This document shows, piece after piece, positions 52,196-64,000 of a DNA stretch of 64,000 bases. How positions within the stretch are numbered: position 1 is the stretch's first letter; each line of letters begins with the position of its first letter. The stretch is from Pyxidicoccus caerfyrddinensis (GTDB taxonomy: Bacteria > Myxococcota > Myxococcia > Myxococcales > Myxococcaceae). Below the pieces are notes generated by a model. It was not told where the DNA came from and ran no database searches. It saw nothing but the letters and a program-made list of their open reading frames with translations. The stretch covers positions 52,666 through 116,665 of the forward strand of contig NZ_JAAIYA010000031.1 in NCBI RefSeq assembly GCF_010894405.1. Direction: 5' to 3'. Both the position numbers and the translations under genes were made by a program.

Positions 52196-53605
52196 TTAGC
52201 GGGCGTCCGTCTCCGCGGCGGGGATGGGGAAGCGCTCGTGCGGCGCGAAGCTGGGGTCCAGCTCGCGGGGGAGCGTGTCCAGCCGGTTGTAGCGGCGCAG
52301 GTCGATCCACCGGTGGCCACCCTCGAACAGGAGCGAGTACCGCTTCTGCTTCAAGAGCTCGTCCAGGGCGTTGGCCGCGGTGATGTCCGTCCGGGCAGCG
52401 AGCCGGCCGGAGCGGGTGCGGATGTAGTTGATGTCATCCGCCGCCGGGCCGATGTTGCCCAGGCCGATGTTGGCCTCCGCGCGCAGGAGGATGAGCTCCT
52501 CGTTGCGGATGATGGGCACCGGCGACTCCGCGCTGGGGTACAGCGTGAAGGCCAGGTCCGTGGACAGCTTGCCGTCCGCCGCGGTGGCGGCCTTGTCCAG
52601 CTTCTTCGTCTTGCGCGACACGCGGTCATCCACGCTGTCGTTCGCCTGTTTCTCCGCGTCCGTCACGATGGACGGGTGCGCGAAGATGGTCGTGCTGAGC
52701 AGGTTGTTGTCCAGGTCACCCGAGGCCGCGCGGAACACGTGGTAGACGCCACGGTTCAGCGAGGTGAGGGCGGCGCCCTTGGCGCCGTCGTCCGCGGGGA
52801 TGCTGGAGTCGATGAACGACTGGCTCAGCGCCGTCAGCGCGTCGGCGTAGTGGCCCTGGTACACCGCGACCCGTGCCTTCAGACCGCGGTTGAACTTCAG
52901 GAACGCGTCCGCGGTGGTGAAGTCGTCCGTCGGGGTGCTCGGGTCACCCTCGAACCCGGTGCTCAGGCGGAACGGGAAGGCCACCTTGCCCGCGGCCGTC
53001 AGGTGCGTCGCGGCCTGGTCGAGCAGCCCGGAGATGTGGTCGAACACCTCCGCCTTGCTCTTGAGGTCGGCCAGCTCCGTCAGGGGCTTGTCCACGTCGA
53101 TGGCCGCGCCATTCGTGTCACGCGTGTTGATGACGACCAGGAAGTCCAGCGCCTGGAACGTCTTCGCGTAGCCGCGGATGGCCTCCTTCTCGGCATCCGA
53201 CACGCTGGTCGACGGCAGCTTCTCCATCGCCGCCAGCAGCGTGTTGGCGTTGCGGATGTTGGCGTACGGGTTCGTCCAGAAGTTGCCGCCGAACGCCGGG
53301 CCGCCCGGGTCCAGCGCCGGGCCGAGCAGCTCTTCCACCGGGCGGGGCTCCGCCGGGTCGAAGATGAACGCCTCGCGGCCGATGACGCCCAGCTCGGCCA
53401 CGTAGCCGTTCTGGGCCGCCAGGCCGACCCGGTTCCCGATGATGAGACCCGTGGCCGCGGTCAGGACGCGTGACTTCGTCGGGTTGTCCCGGAAGTCATC
53501 CAGGCTGACGTTGTCCAGGTCGTCGACGTCCAGGCTTCCGCAGCCGCCCAGGCCCAGCGCGGCGCACAGCACCACCACTGCACTCTTCGTCCGATACATG
53601 TTCAT
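52196..53605 (-). CDS. SusD/RagB-family outer-membrane lipoprotein
   Basis: The 469-residue protein has a lipoprotein signal (LGLGGC, Cys22) and a TPR-rich SusD fold. It ends in the family C-terminal signature (RYSLLFEGGHRWIDLRRYNR). With SusC it forms a lid over an outer-membrane channel and captures glycans or other large nutrients. SusD/SusC are typical of Bacteroidota and uncommon in Myxococcota. It is the downstream partner of the SusC gene, 4 bp apart. Confidence 0.88.
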   Translation of the reverse strand: MNMYRTKSAVVVLCAALGLGGCGSLDVDDLDNVSLDDFRDNPTKSRVLTAATGLIIGNRVGLAAQNGYVAELGVIGREAFIFDPAEPRPVEELLGPALDPGGPAFGGNFWTNPYANIRNANTLLAAMEKLPSTSVSDAEKEAIRGYAKTFQALDFLVVINTRDTNGAAIDVDKPLTELADLKSKAEVFDHISGLLDQAATHLTAAGKVAFPFRLSTGFEGDPSTPTDDFTTADAFLKFNRGLKARVAVYQGHYADALTALSQSFIDSSIPADDGAKGAALTSLNRGVYHVFRAASGDLDNNLLSTTIFAHPSIVTDAEKQANDSVDDRVSRKTKKLDKAATAADGKLSTDLAFTLYPSAESPVPIIRNEELILLRAEANIGLGNIGPAADDINYIRTRSGRLAARTDITAANALDELLKQKRYSLLFEGGHRWIDLRRYNRLDTLPRELDPSFAPHERFPIPAAETDAR

Positions 53606-53609
53606 GGCC

Positions 53610-56669
<3,060 letters not shown>

Positions 56670-56986
56670 TCGGTCCTCACGTCTCTGCGTTTGAACGGCC
56701 CCCCCTGAAGGATGCCGTGGACTTGAATCGTCCCCGGCTGAACGCTTCCGAGTCAACGACATATCGGGATTTCAGGAACTTGCTTGCCGCTGCAGAGCGA
56801 CAGGAATTCTCCGTCCCGGTGATACATGGCCGCTCGGGACTGAAACATGGAGGGCCCCGCGGACCCACCCATCCGGTAGGGCGCTCCTTGGAGGCCCTGG
56901 CAAGTCCAGGAGCGCTGTCACAAACCGTGCCGGGGTTCCCCAAGGCCTCGGGGCGTTTGTCATGCCCCCCACCGGAGAAACCCTCG
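56670..56986. other. 317-bp divergent region between susC and the TIM-barrel gene
   Basis: For susC, a weak candidate promoter on the minus strand is TTGACT (56756-56751) with GACGAT (56732-56727) at 18-bp spacing. A hairpin, GCGCTCC(T)TGGA with TCCAGGAGCGC (56881-56915), lies near the plus-strand gene. I see no small gene. Confidence 0.35.
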
Positions 56987-58549
56987 ATGCCAGTCCCCCT
57001 CACGACGCGCGCGCCCTTCGCGAGCGCGCGGCGTCTCTGTACATCCTCGTCCCATCCGTGCGTGGTCGCGCTGCTCCTGGCGCTGACCGTTTCCTGGCCT
57101 GCCAGCGCCGGCCCGCTTCCCTGGCGCACCGCGGTGTCGCTGCCGCTCGCGCCGTGTCCGCCGATCACCGCGCCGGTGGGCCACTGGCCCCATGACGTCG
57201 TCGGCACGGCCCGGCCCACCTTCTCGTGGACGGCGGTGAGCGGAGCCACCTCGTACACGCTCTACGTCCTCGACCCGTCGGAGAACATCGTCGTCCGGCA
57301 GACGAACCTCACGCAGACGTCCTTCACCCCCACGAGTGACTTGCCCGGAGGCATGCAGCTCCGGTGGAAGGTGAAGGGCGAGAGCCCCTGCGGCCCGGGG
57401 CCGTACTCACAGGACCTCTACTTCACCGTGCCGGGCCCTCCGGCGCCGCCCACGGTGCGGATTGTCGCGCCCGCTGACGAGAGCATGGTGACGGGGCCGG
57501 TGGACGTGCAGGTGCAGGTCAGCCCCGACACGCGCTTCGTCGAGTTCTATGTGGACGGCGTGTACCTGGCGACGCAGAGCGGGGGCACGTACCGCTTCCC
57601 GTGGAACCCGGCCGTCAACCCGCTGCCGGCGCCGAACCATGCGATGCAACTGGGTTACCATTTCGTGGACGGCCGCTATGGGAACTTCCGCTCGGAGGTG
57701 TCCGGCTACACCAACCTGTATTACGCGTGGGCGCGGCGCGGGTACGAGCCGGACAGCACCGCGCCGGACTCGGTGTGGCTGCCGCTGATGCAGGCTGCGG
57801 TGGCATCCGCCGCCGCCGAGGGCTGGAACATCCAGCTCAACCTCAACCTCCAGGAGCAGACGCCGGGCCGGGTGACGCCGCTGGATGCGGTGCTGGACCT
57901 CGTCGCGCCGTACTGGAGCCGCGTCGCGCGAATCGAGCTGGCCTCGGGGCCCGACTGGAGCCGCGCCGAGACGGAGGCGCGAATCCTGGACCTGCGGGCG
58001 AGGCTGAGAGCGCGGGGGCTCGCCGCGCGGCCCATGGGCAACGTCTACAGCATCGACCAGGTGCGCACGCTGGACGCCATCTTCGCCACCGGCCTTGACT
58101 TCGTGGGCATCGAAGCCTTCCTCGACGGCCCGGGCCACCCCATCAGCCAGGGCAACACCGGGTACCTCGTCTCGCGAGTCACCGAGGCGAAGCAGCGCGT
58201 GCCCACGAGCAAGCTCATCGTGCTGGTGGTGCAGTCGGACACGCGCAACGGCACGTGGACGAACCTCGACAACCTCAGGGACTTGCAGCTCACGCCCTAC
58301 TACCACCTGGCCGCGAATGACCCGCGCGTCGTCGCCCTCACGCTGTACACGTACGGCCGGCCCCAGGGCGCGCGAGACAACCCCGTGCTCAAGCCGGCGC
58401 ACATGCGCATCGCGGAGAAGCTGTTCGGTGTCTCCATCCCCGGCGCGAAGTGCGGGCGGAGGACGCTGACGGCCGCTGCCTACAACGCACAGGGACAGGG
58501 CCAGCTGCAGAACGTGGAGGTGACTGTGGCGGGCCCCGGCTGCCCATAG
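56987..58549 (+). CDS. Secreted TIM-barrel-like protein with N-terminal Ig/FN3-like domains
   Basis: The 520-residue protein has a Sec signal with a long basic start (hydrophobic core VVALLLALTVSWPASA near residues 28-43), an FN3-like domain (RPTFSWTAVSGATSYTLYVLD), an Ig-like segment (VRIVAPADESMVTGPVDVQV) and a ~300-residue domain. That domain resembles a (beta/alpha)8 glycoside-hydrolase-like fold (WNIQLNLNLQEQ, DFVGIEAFLDGPGHP, LIVLVVQSDT). No catalytic Glu/Asp pair can be assigned. I chose ATG 56987 because GGAGAAA precedes it and the signal peptide follows. Confidence 0.6.
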   Translation: MPVPLTTRAPFASARRLCTSSSHPCVVALLLALTVSWPASAGPLPWRTAVSLPLAPCPPITAPVGHWPHDVVGTARPTFSWTAVSGATSYTLYVLDPSENIVVRQTNLTQTSFTPTSDLPGGMQLRWKVKGESPCGPGPYSQDLYFTVPGPPAPPTVRIVAPADESMVTGPVDVQVQVSPDTRFVEFYVDGVYLATQSGGTYRFPWNPAVNPLPAPNHAMQLGYHFVDGRYGNFRSEVSGYTNLYYAWARRGYEPDSTAPDSVWLPLMQAAVASAAAEGWNIQLNLNLQEQTPGRVTPLDAVLDLVAPYWSRVARIELASGPDWSRAETEARILDLRARLRARGLAARPMGNVYSIDQVRTLDAIFATGLDFVGIEAFLDGPGHPISQGNTGYLVSRVTEAKQRVPTSKLIVLVVQSDTRNGTWTNLDNLRDLQLTPYYHLAANDPRVVALTLYTYGRPQGARDNPVLKPAHMRIAEKLFGVSIPGAKCGRRTLTAAAYNAQGQGQLQNVEVTVAGPGCP

Positions 58550-58575
58550 GGCCCGTGTCCCGCGCGACTCGGGGG

Positions 58576-58608
58576 GGACCGCTGTGTCGTCCGGCGGTCC
58601 TTCCCGTT
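58576..58608 (+). terminator. Candidate terminator after the TIM-barrel gene
   Basis: GGACCGC (58576-58582) pairs with GCGGTCC (58594-58600) across an 11-nt loop, followed by TTCCCGTT. It lies between two co-directional genes, so it may only reduce read-through. Confidence 0.35.
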
Positions 58609-58675
58609 CGCATGACTGGCAACACTCGCGGGGAGTCCGGCGACAATCCCGGCTTTCCGAAGAGGAGCGTTGCGC

Positions 58676-60766
58676 ATGCAAGCCTGTCTCGCCCGTCAGT
58701 CGTATCTCTGGGTCCTCGCGCTGGTGCTGGGCGCATGTGGTGCCGAAGTCGTGGAGCCGGCCTCGGAGGCGGGGCGGGCTCCGCCTTCCGTGGCGTCGGT
58801 GGAGCAGCCCGCGCTCACCGGCCCCTGCGCGGGCAACACGGCCTTCCAGGTGGGCGCGGGCGTCTACGACATCACCGGCCCCGCGGCGGAGCTGGGGATG
58901 ATGGGCTACGCGATGCTGGAGCAGAAGACGGCAGGCATCCACCAGCGCCTGCGCTCGCGGGCGTTCGTCATCGCCTCGCCGTGCAACGGCAAGCGCGTGG
59001 CCTTCGTGAGCGCGGATGCGGGCTTCGTCGGCCAGGGCGTCAAGCAGCAGGTGGTGGAGCGGCTGAAGGCCACGTACGGGAGCACGTACTCGGATGACAA
59101 CGTGGTGCTGAGCGCCACGCACACGCACAGCGGGCCGGGCGGCTTCTCACACTACGCGCTCTACAACCTGACCATCCTCGGCTACGACAAGCAGAACTTC
59201 GACGCCATCGTCGACGGCATCTACCAGTCCATCGTCCGCGCGCACGGCAACCTCACGGCGGGCACGGTGCGCTTGGCGTCGAATGACTTGCTCAACACCA
59301 GCATCAACCGCTCGCCAGAGGCGTACCTGCGCAACCCGGCCACGGAGCGCGGGCAGTTCGGCTACGACACCGACAAGCAGATGACGCTGCTGCGCCTGCA
59401 AACGAGCACGGGGCAGGAGGTGGGGCTCATCAACTGGTTCGCCGTCCACGCCACGTCCATGGGCAACGACAACTTGCTCATCAGCGGCGACAACAAGGGC
59501 TACGCGTCGTACCTCTTCGAGAAGCTCAAGGGCACCAACTACACGGCCGCGAAGACGTTCGTCGCCGCCTTCGCGCAGAGCAACGAGGGCGACGTCACGC
59601 CCAACATCTACGGCGGTACCAATGGGGGCGGCGCCAACGACTTCGAGAGCACGGAGCTGTCCGGGCGCAAGCAGTACGACCTGGCCCGCGCGCTGTATGA
59701 CGGCGCGGCGCAGTCGCTCACGGGCGCGGTGGACTACCGCCACGCCTACGTGAAGATGGACGAGGTGCAGGTGGCCCCCGCGTACACGGATGGCGTGGCG
59801 CGCACCACCTGCGAGGCCGCCATCGGCATCTCCATGCTGGCCGGCGCCGAGGACGGCCCGGGCTACGGCAGCGAGGGCGCCACGTGCGAGGACATCCACG
59901 ACCTCTGGGGGGCCATCTCCTGCGCGGTCACCACCACGCCGTGCCAGGGTGAGAAGCCGATTGTCCTGGAGATGGGCACCATGCAGCCCTACCCGTGGAC
60001 GCCGGAGGTGCTGCCGCTCCAGGTGGTGACGGTGGGCAACGTGGCGCTGGTGGCGGTGCCCTTCGAGATGACGACCATGGCGGGCCGGCGGCTGCGCAAG
60101 ACGGTGCAGGCGCAGCTCGCGCCGCTGGGCGTGGACACCGTGGTGATTGCCGGCCTGTCCAACGCGTACGCGGGCTACCTCGCCACGCGCGAGGAGTACG
60201 CGAAGCAGGACTACGAGGGAGCCTCCACGCACTTCGGTCCGTGGCAGCTCGCGGCGGTGCAGCAGGAGGCGGACAGGCTGGCGGCCGCGCTGCGCAATGG
60301 CGTGTCCGTCCCCGCGGGCCCCACGCCCCGGGACTTGCGCAATGAGCAGACGACGGTGCAGACGGGCGTGGTGTTCGACGACAAGCTGCTGTCGGTGAGC
60401 TTCGGCAGCGTCGTCACCAATGCGCTCGCGTCCTATGCGCGGGGCGCGACGGTGAGCGTGAAGTTCTGGGGCGGCCACCCGAAGAACAACCTGCGGCGGC
60501 AGGGCAGCTTCCTCCAGGTGCAGCGCAAGTCGGGCACGTCCTGGGTGACGGTGGCCAACGACTGGGACTGGGAGACGAAGTACCGGTGGGAGCGCAACAA
60601 CTGCGTGCCCACGTTCGCGTGCTCACACGTGACGGTGGAGTGGAAGATTCCCACGGACGCCGTGCCGGGCACCTACCGCATCCGCCATGACGGTGACTGG
60701 AAGTCCGGCTGGGACGGCCTCATCCGCGCCTACACGGGCTACTCGCGCGAGTTCACCGTCAATTAA
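58676..60766 (+). CDS. Neutral/alkaline ceramidase, lipoprotein form
   Basis: The 696-residue enzyme hydrolyses ceramide to sphingosine and fatty acid. Evidence is the neutral ceramidase layout: FQVGAGVYDITGPAAE, zinc-site THTHSGPGG and HATSM, and SGDNKGYAS, which belongs to the conserved catalytic region. A C-terminal Ig-like domain (FDDKLLSVSFGSVV...) follows. A lipobox (LVLGAC, Cys21) suggests membrane anchoring at the outer surface. ATG 58676 is chosen because AGAGGAG lies 8 nt upstream. Potential substrates are prey or own sphingolipids. Confidence 0.93.
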   Translation: MQACLARQSYLWVLALVLGACGAEVVEPASEAGRAPPSVASVEQPALTGPCAGNTAFQVGAGVYDITGPAAELGMMGYAMLEQKTAGIHQRLRSRAFVIASPCNGKRVAFVSADAGFVGQGVKQQVVERLKATYGSTYSDDNVVLSATHTHSGPGGFSHYALYNLTILGYDKQNFDAIVDGIYQSIVRAHGNLTAGTVRLASNDLLNTSINRSPEAYLRNPATERGQFGYDTDKQMTLLRLQTSTGQEVGLINWFAVHATSMGNDNLLISGDNKGYASYLFEKLKGTNYTAAKTFVAAFAQSNEGDVTPNIYGGTNGGGANDFESTELSGRKQYDLARALYDGAAQSLTGAVDYRHAYVKMDEVQVAPAYTDGVARTTCEAAIGISMLAGAEDGPGYGSEGATCEDIHDLWGAISCAVTTTPCQGEKPIVLEMGTMQPYPWTPEVLPLQVVTVGNVALVAVPFEMTTMAGRRLRKTVQAQLAPLGVDTVVIAGLSNAYAGYLATREEYAKQDYEGASTHFGPWQLAAVQQEADRLAAALRNGVSVPAGPTPRDLRNEQTTVQTGVVFDDKLLSVSFGSVVTNALASYARGATVSVKFWGGHPKNNLRRQGSFLQVQRKSGTSWVTVANDWDWETKYRWERNNCVPTFACSHVTVEWKIPTDAVPGTYRIRHDGDWKSGWDGLIRAYTGYSREFTVN

Positions 60767-60834
60767 TGGCACGGGGAGGGTAGGGGGCCCGTGGCCCGCC
60801 GCCCGCCGGGAGACAGAGCAGGCTCACCCGGGGC

Positions 60835-60868
60835 GGGCAGGACACAACTGTCCGCCCCCAGGGGTTTT
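60835..60868 (+). terminator. Rho-independent terminator after the ceramidase
   Basis: GGGC-A-GGACA (60835-60844) pairs with TGTCC-GCCC (60849-60857) with one bulged A and a CAAC loop, followed by CCAGGGGTTTTCT. It lies about 70 bp downstream of the stop. Confidence 0.5.
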
Positions 60869-60950
60869 CTCCTATCAGCCGCCGCCCGAAGAAGGGGGCC
60901 TGCGCACCGTCCGGCAACCGCAGTGGGCGGGCGTGACGCGGAAAGACGTG

Positions 60951-60978
60951 TTGCCCCCGGGCCCGGCCCTCCCATAAG
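60951..60978 (+). promoter_or_regulatory. Candidate promoter for leuS
   Basis: TTGCCC (60951-60956) and CATAAG (60973-60978) are 16 bp apart. The ATG is 14 bp past the -10 box, giving a very short leader, which fits the absence of a clear ribosome site. Both elements are imperfect. Confidence 0.3.
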
Positions 60979-60991
60979 AGACCCATCGGAC

Positions 60992-63493
60992 ATGGCGATG
61001 AACGAGCGTTACGAGCCGCAGGCGATTGAAGGCAAGTGGCAGACCCGCTGGGACGAGGCGGGCATCTTCCGGGCAGGCAAGTGCCCGGGCGCACCCAAGA
61101 AGTACATCCTCGAGATGCTGCCGTACCCCAGTGGCAAGATGCACATGGGGCACGTTCGCAACTACCTCATCGGGGACGTGTACTCGCGCTACTACCTGAT
61201 GCGCGGGTTCGACGTGCTGCATCCCATGGGCTGGGATGCCTTCGGCCTGCCCGCGGAGAACGCCGCCATCAAGGACGGCGTCCACCCGGCGGTGCGCACC
61301 GAGGAGAACATCGCCTCCTTCAAGAAGGAGATCAAAAGCCTCGGCTACGCGTACGACTGGGACCGCGAGGTCAACACCAGCCGGCCCGAGTACTACCGCT
61401 GGAACCAGTGGTTCTTCATCCAGATGCTCGAGCGCGGGCTCGTCTATCGCCGCTTCAGCAAGGTGAACTGGTGCACCGGCTGCCACACCGTCATCGCCAA
61501 CGAGCAGGTGAAGGACGGCGTCTGCGAGCGCTGCGACTCGCCCGTGGTGGACAAGGAAATGCCCGAGTGGGCGTTCCGCATCACCCGCTACTCGCAGGAC
61601 CTGCTGGACGCGCTCGACACGCTGAAGGAGTGGCCGGACCGCATCACCTCCATGCAGCGCAACTGGATTGGCCGCTCGGACGGTGCCGAGGCCGACTTCC
61701 GCGTGCAGGGACATGACGCCTCGCTGCGCGTCTTCACCACCCGCATCGACACCATCTTCGGCTGCACCTACGTGGTGCTCGCGCCGGACCACAAGCTGGT
61801 GGCCCAGGTGACGACGCCCGAGCGCCGCGCGGACGTGGAGGCCTTCGCGAAGCGCATGGCCGCCCAGTCCAAGACGGAGCGCCTGGGCGAGGACGCGGAG
61901 AAGGAGGGCGTCTTCACCGGCGCCCACGCCGTGAATCCCTTCACCGGCCAGCCGGTGCCCATCTGGATCGCCAACTTCGTGGTGAGCGACTACGGCACCG
62001 GCGCCGTCATGAGCGTGCCCGCCCACGACGCGCGCGACTTCGCCTTCGCGCGCAAGTACAGCCTGCCCATCAAGGTGGTGGTGCAGCCGGCCACCGGCGA
62101 CAAGCTCCCCGAGGGCAGCAAGCTCGAGGCGGCCTATACCGAGTACGGCGTGCTGGCGGACTCGGGCGAGTACACGGGCCAGACGTCCGAGGTCGCGCGC
62201 CAGGCCATGGCCGCGAAGCTGGAGAAGGACGGCACGGGAAAGACGACGGTGACGTACCGCCAGAAGGACTGGGGCTTCAGCCGCCAGCGCTACTGGGGCA
62301 CGCCCATCCCCATCGTCTACTGCGAGAAGTGCGACCCCCAGCGCCACGGCATCCCCGTGCCGCTGGACCAGCTCCCCGTGCGCCTGCCGGACATCGACAC
62401 CCAGGCGGTGCTGACGGGCAAGGGCGAGCCGCCGCTCGCCAAGGTGCCCTCGTGGGTGAACACCACCTGCCCCAAGTGCGGCGGGCCCGCGAAGCGCGAG
62501 GCGGAGACGATGGACACCTTCGTCGACTCCTGCTGGTACTTCGCGCGCTACCTGTCGCCGCACTACGACGCCGCGCCGTTCGACCCGAAGGCGGCCCAGC
62601 GCTTCCTCCCCGTGGACGTCTACGTGGGCGGCCCCGAGCACGCGGTGATGCACCTGCTCTACTTCCGGTTCTGGACCCGCGTGATGAAGCTGCTGGGCCT
62701 GAGCCCCGTGGACGAGCCCGTCAAGCGGCTGATTACCCAGGGCATCGTCAACGGCCCGGACGGCCGGAAGATGTCCAAGCGCTGGGGCAACGTGGTGGCG
62801 CCCGCCTCCATCGTCCAGAAGTACGGCGCGGACACCGCGCGCGCGTACGTGCTCTTCGCCGGCCCGCCGGAGCGCGACTTCGACTGGTCCGATGACCAGG
62901 TGGAGGGCGTCTTCCGCTTCCTCAAGCGCGTCTGGACGCTGGCGGCCACGCACCACGCCTCGGTGGCCAGCGCCACGCACGACGGCGCGTACGAGGGCAG
63001 GGCGCTGGAGACGCGCCGTGCCGCGCACAAGTGCCTGAAGCGGGTGGGGGAGGCGCTGGAGCGCCTGTCCTTCAACACCGCCATCGCCGGCATCATGGAG
63101 TGCATCAACGCGCTCTACGCGCAGGGCACGCCGGAGACGCCCGCGGAGAAGGCCGCCATGGCCGAGGCCATCCGGCTGCTCGCGGTGGTGCTGACGCCCT
63201 TCGCCCCGCACATCGCGGACGAGCTGTCGGAGGCGTACGGCTCCAAGGAGCTCACCGTGTCCCGCCCGTGGCCGGACTTCGACCCGGCGCTGGTGGTGGA
63301 CGACGTCATCCCCTACGCCGTGCAGGTGAACGGCAAGCTGCGCGCGGAGATTCGCGTCGCGGCGGACGCGGGCGAGGCGGACGTGCGCGCGGCGGCGGAG
63401 GCGGACGAGAAGGTGCAGGCGGCGATGGCCGGCAAGACGCTGCGCAAGTTCGTCTTCGTCCCCAAGCGGTTGGTGAACTTCGTCGTCGGCTAG
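60992..63493 (+). CDS. leuS: Leucyl-tRNA synthetase
   Basis: The 833-residue class I synthetase has HMGH (51-54, the HIGH motif), a zinc-type CxxC module in the inserted region (CTGCHT...CERCDSP), an editing CP1 domain, GRKMSKRWGN (KMSKS) and a C-terminal VKFxVPK-like end (LRKFVFVPKRLVNFVV). It charges tRNA-Leu and edits misacylated products. ATG 60992 is the first methionine of the conserved MNERYEPQAIEGKWQ start. Confidence 0.97.
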   Translation: MAMNERYEPQAIEGKWQTRWDEAGIFRAGKCPGAPKKYILEMLPYPSGKMHMGHVRNYLIGDVYSRYYLMRGFDVLHPMGWDAFGLPAENAAIKDGVHPAVRTEENIASFKKEIKSLGYAYDWDREVNTSRPEYYRWNQWFFIQMLERGLVYRRFSKVNWCTGCHTVIANEQVKDGVCERCDSPVVDKEMPEWAFRITRYSQDLLDALDTLKEWPDRITSMQRNWIGRSDGAEADFRVQGHDASLRVFTTRIDTIFGCTYVVLAPDHKLVAQVTTPERRADVEAFAKRMAAQSKTERLGEDAEKEGVFTGAHAVNPFTGQPVPIWIANFVVSDYGTGAVMSVPAHDARDFAFARKYSLPIKVVVQPATGDKLPEGSKLEAAYTEYGVLADSGEYTGQTSEVARQAMAAKLEKDGTGKTTVTYRQKDWGFSRQRYWGTPIPIVYCEKCDPQRHGIPVPLDQLPVRLPDIDTQAVLTGKGEPPLAKVPSWVNTTCPKCGGPAKREAETMDTFVDSCWYFARYLSPHYDAAPFDPKAAQRFLPVDVYVGGPEHAVMHLLYFRFWTRVMKLLGLSPVDEPVKRLITQGIVNGPDGRKMSKRWGNVVAPASIVQKYGADTARAYVLFAGPPERDFDWSDDQVEGVFRFLKRVWTLAATHHASVASATHDGAYEGRALETRRAAHKCLKRVGEALERLSFNTAIAGIMECINALYAQGTPETPAEKAAMAEAIRLLAVVLTPFAPHIADELSEAYGSKELTVSRPWPDFDPALVVDDVIPYAVQVNGKLRAEIRVAADAGEADVRAAAEADEKVQAAMAGKTLRKFVFVPKRLVNFVVG

Positions 63494-63507
63494 CGCGGGG
63501 ACCTCCG

Positions 63508-64000
63508 GTGCCCGTCGAAGTCCTCGTCATGTGCGGTGCGTGCGGGCGGCCCCAACCGGCGGGCAGCCCGCGCTGCATTGCCTGCGGGGCCCCGCTGCCG
63601 GAGGCGCCCCTGCCGGAGGCACCGGGGGGCCGGGCGCCCTTCCTCGACGCGGACCTGGGCGGTGGGCGCTCCCTCTCCGGTGAGGGGGAGCGGCTCTCCT
63701 ACCGGGCCGCGCCCATGCAGACTCCCCAGGAAGTGGACCTGGGCAGCCTGCGCGGCGTGGAATTGCAGACGCACTTCTTCCGCGAGGCGCTCGTCCTCGT
63801 GGCCTTCGCCGTCCTGGGCTTCGTGGCCCACGCGCCCGCGCTGAAATTGCTGTCCTTCGGCGTGGCGGCGCTGGGCGTGCTGCTGGCGGTGGTGTGCCGC
63901 TCCCACGTACTCGTCCTGGAGACGTCCGCTCCCGGCAGGGTGCGCTGGCCGCTGGGGCTGGCGCGCCGCGGCTCCGAGCGGGACGCACGCCTGCTGGCCG
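63508..64000 (+). CDS. Zinc-ribbon membrane protein (3' partial)
   Basis: The frame is open from GTG 63508 to the window end (164 codons). It begins with a zinc-ribbon pair (MCGACGRPQ, CIACGAPL), then an acidic/Pro linker, then two hydrophobic segments near residues ~95-130 (EALVLVAFAVLGFVA and LLSFGVAALGVLLAVV). A basic stretch follows. I do not recognise the family. The zinc-ribbon plus membrane layout suggests a regulatory or envelope function. It starts 14 bp after the leuS stop, co-directional. Confidence 0.7.
   Translation, partial: MPVEVLVMCGACGRPQPAGSPRCIACGAPLPEAPLPEAPGGRAPFLDADLGGGRSLSGEGERLSYRAAPMQTPQEVDLGSLRGVELQTHFFREALVLVAFAVLGFVAHAPALKLLSFGVAALGVLLAVVCRSHVLVLETSAPGRVRWPLGLARRGSERDARLLA

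Overview
The window is GC-rich (about 70%) chromosomal DNA, most likely from a myxobacterium (Myxococcota, Myxococcus/Corallococcus/Archangium group). The signs are a C-terminal tail of the MYXO-CTERM type, many two-component proteins, a chemosensory operon carrying a HEAT-repeat protein, sphingolipid-type enzymes, and dense co-directional operons with 4-bp ATGA/GTGA overlaps. I see no phage, insertion sequence or CRISPR array.

Layout. (1) 1-4.8 kb: surface Ig-like repeat protein (5' end outside the window), tRNA-Arg(CCG) and a fibronectin-III lipoprotein. (2) 4.9-9.0 kb, minus strand: CNNM/CorC-type membrane protein, single-domain response regulator, metallophosphoesterase, ceramide-glucosyltransferase-like GT. 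(3) 9.0-15.4 kb, minus strand: phosphate module, reading orphan PhoB-like regulator, OprO/P porin, pstS-pstC-pstA-pstB, phoU. (4) 15.5-22.4 kb, plus strand: sensor kinase, NtrC-type activator, then a well-formed sigma-54 promoter with two upstream direct repeats in front of SulP transporter, beta-carbonic anhydrase, TauE/SafE permease and DUF1634 protein. (5) 22.4-26.0 kb, minus strand: SixA-like phosphatase, metallophosphoesterase, PhoR, PhoB. (6) 26.3-38.4 kb: yceD, an inverted rpmF, then plsX-fabH-fabD-fabG-acpP-fabF, rpiB, glyA, nrdR, ribD-ribE-ribH, nusB. (7) 38.5-50.3 kb: orphan M17 N-terminal domain, then cheY-cheA-cheW-cheW-4TM-HEAT-cheR-cheB with no receptor gene, a second cheY and an ABC exporter. 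(8) 50.4-60.8 kb: beta-hydroxyacid dehydrogenase, HpaI-like aldolase lacking one metal ligand, a SusD/SusC pair, a secreted TIM-barrel-like protein and a lipoprotein neutral ceramidase. (9) 61.0-64.0 kb: leuS and the start of a zinc-ribbon membrane protein.

How the genes work together. Regions 3 and 5 form two phosphate-sensing and uptake loci. Region 4 looks like a self-contained, sigma-54-controlled anion/bicarbonate module whose regulator genes lie directly upstream. Region 6 is the core fatty-acid, riboflavin and one-carbon housekeeping block. Region 7 is an alternative chemosensory pathway whose HEAT-repeat and 4-TM proteins are translationally coupled to the Che core. Region 8 suggests import or digestion of external polymers and lipids, in keeping with a predatory or scavenging life. 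The strongest leads for something undescribed are the sigma-54 SulP/carbonic-anhydrase module and the receptor-less Che-HEAT operon.
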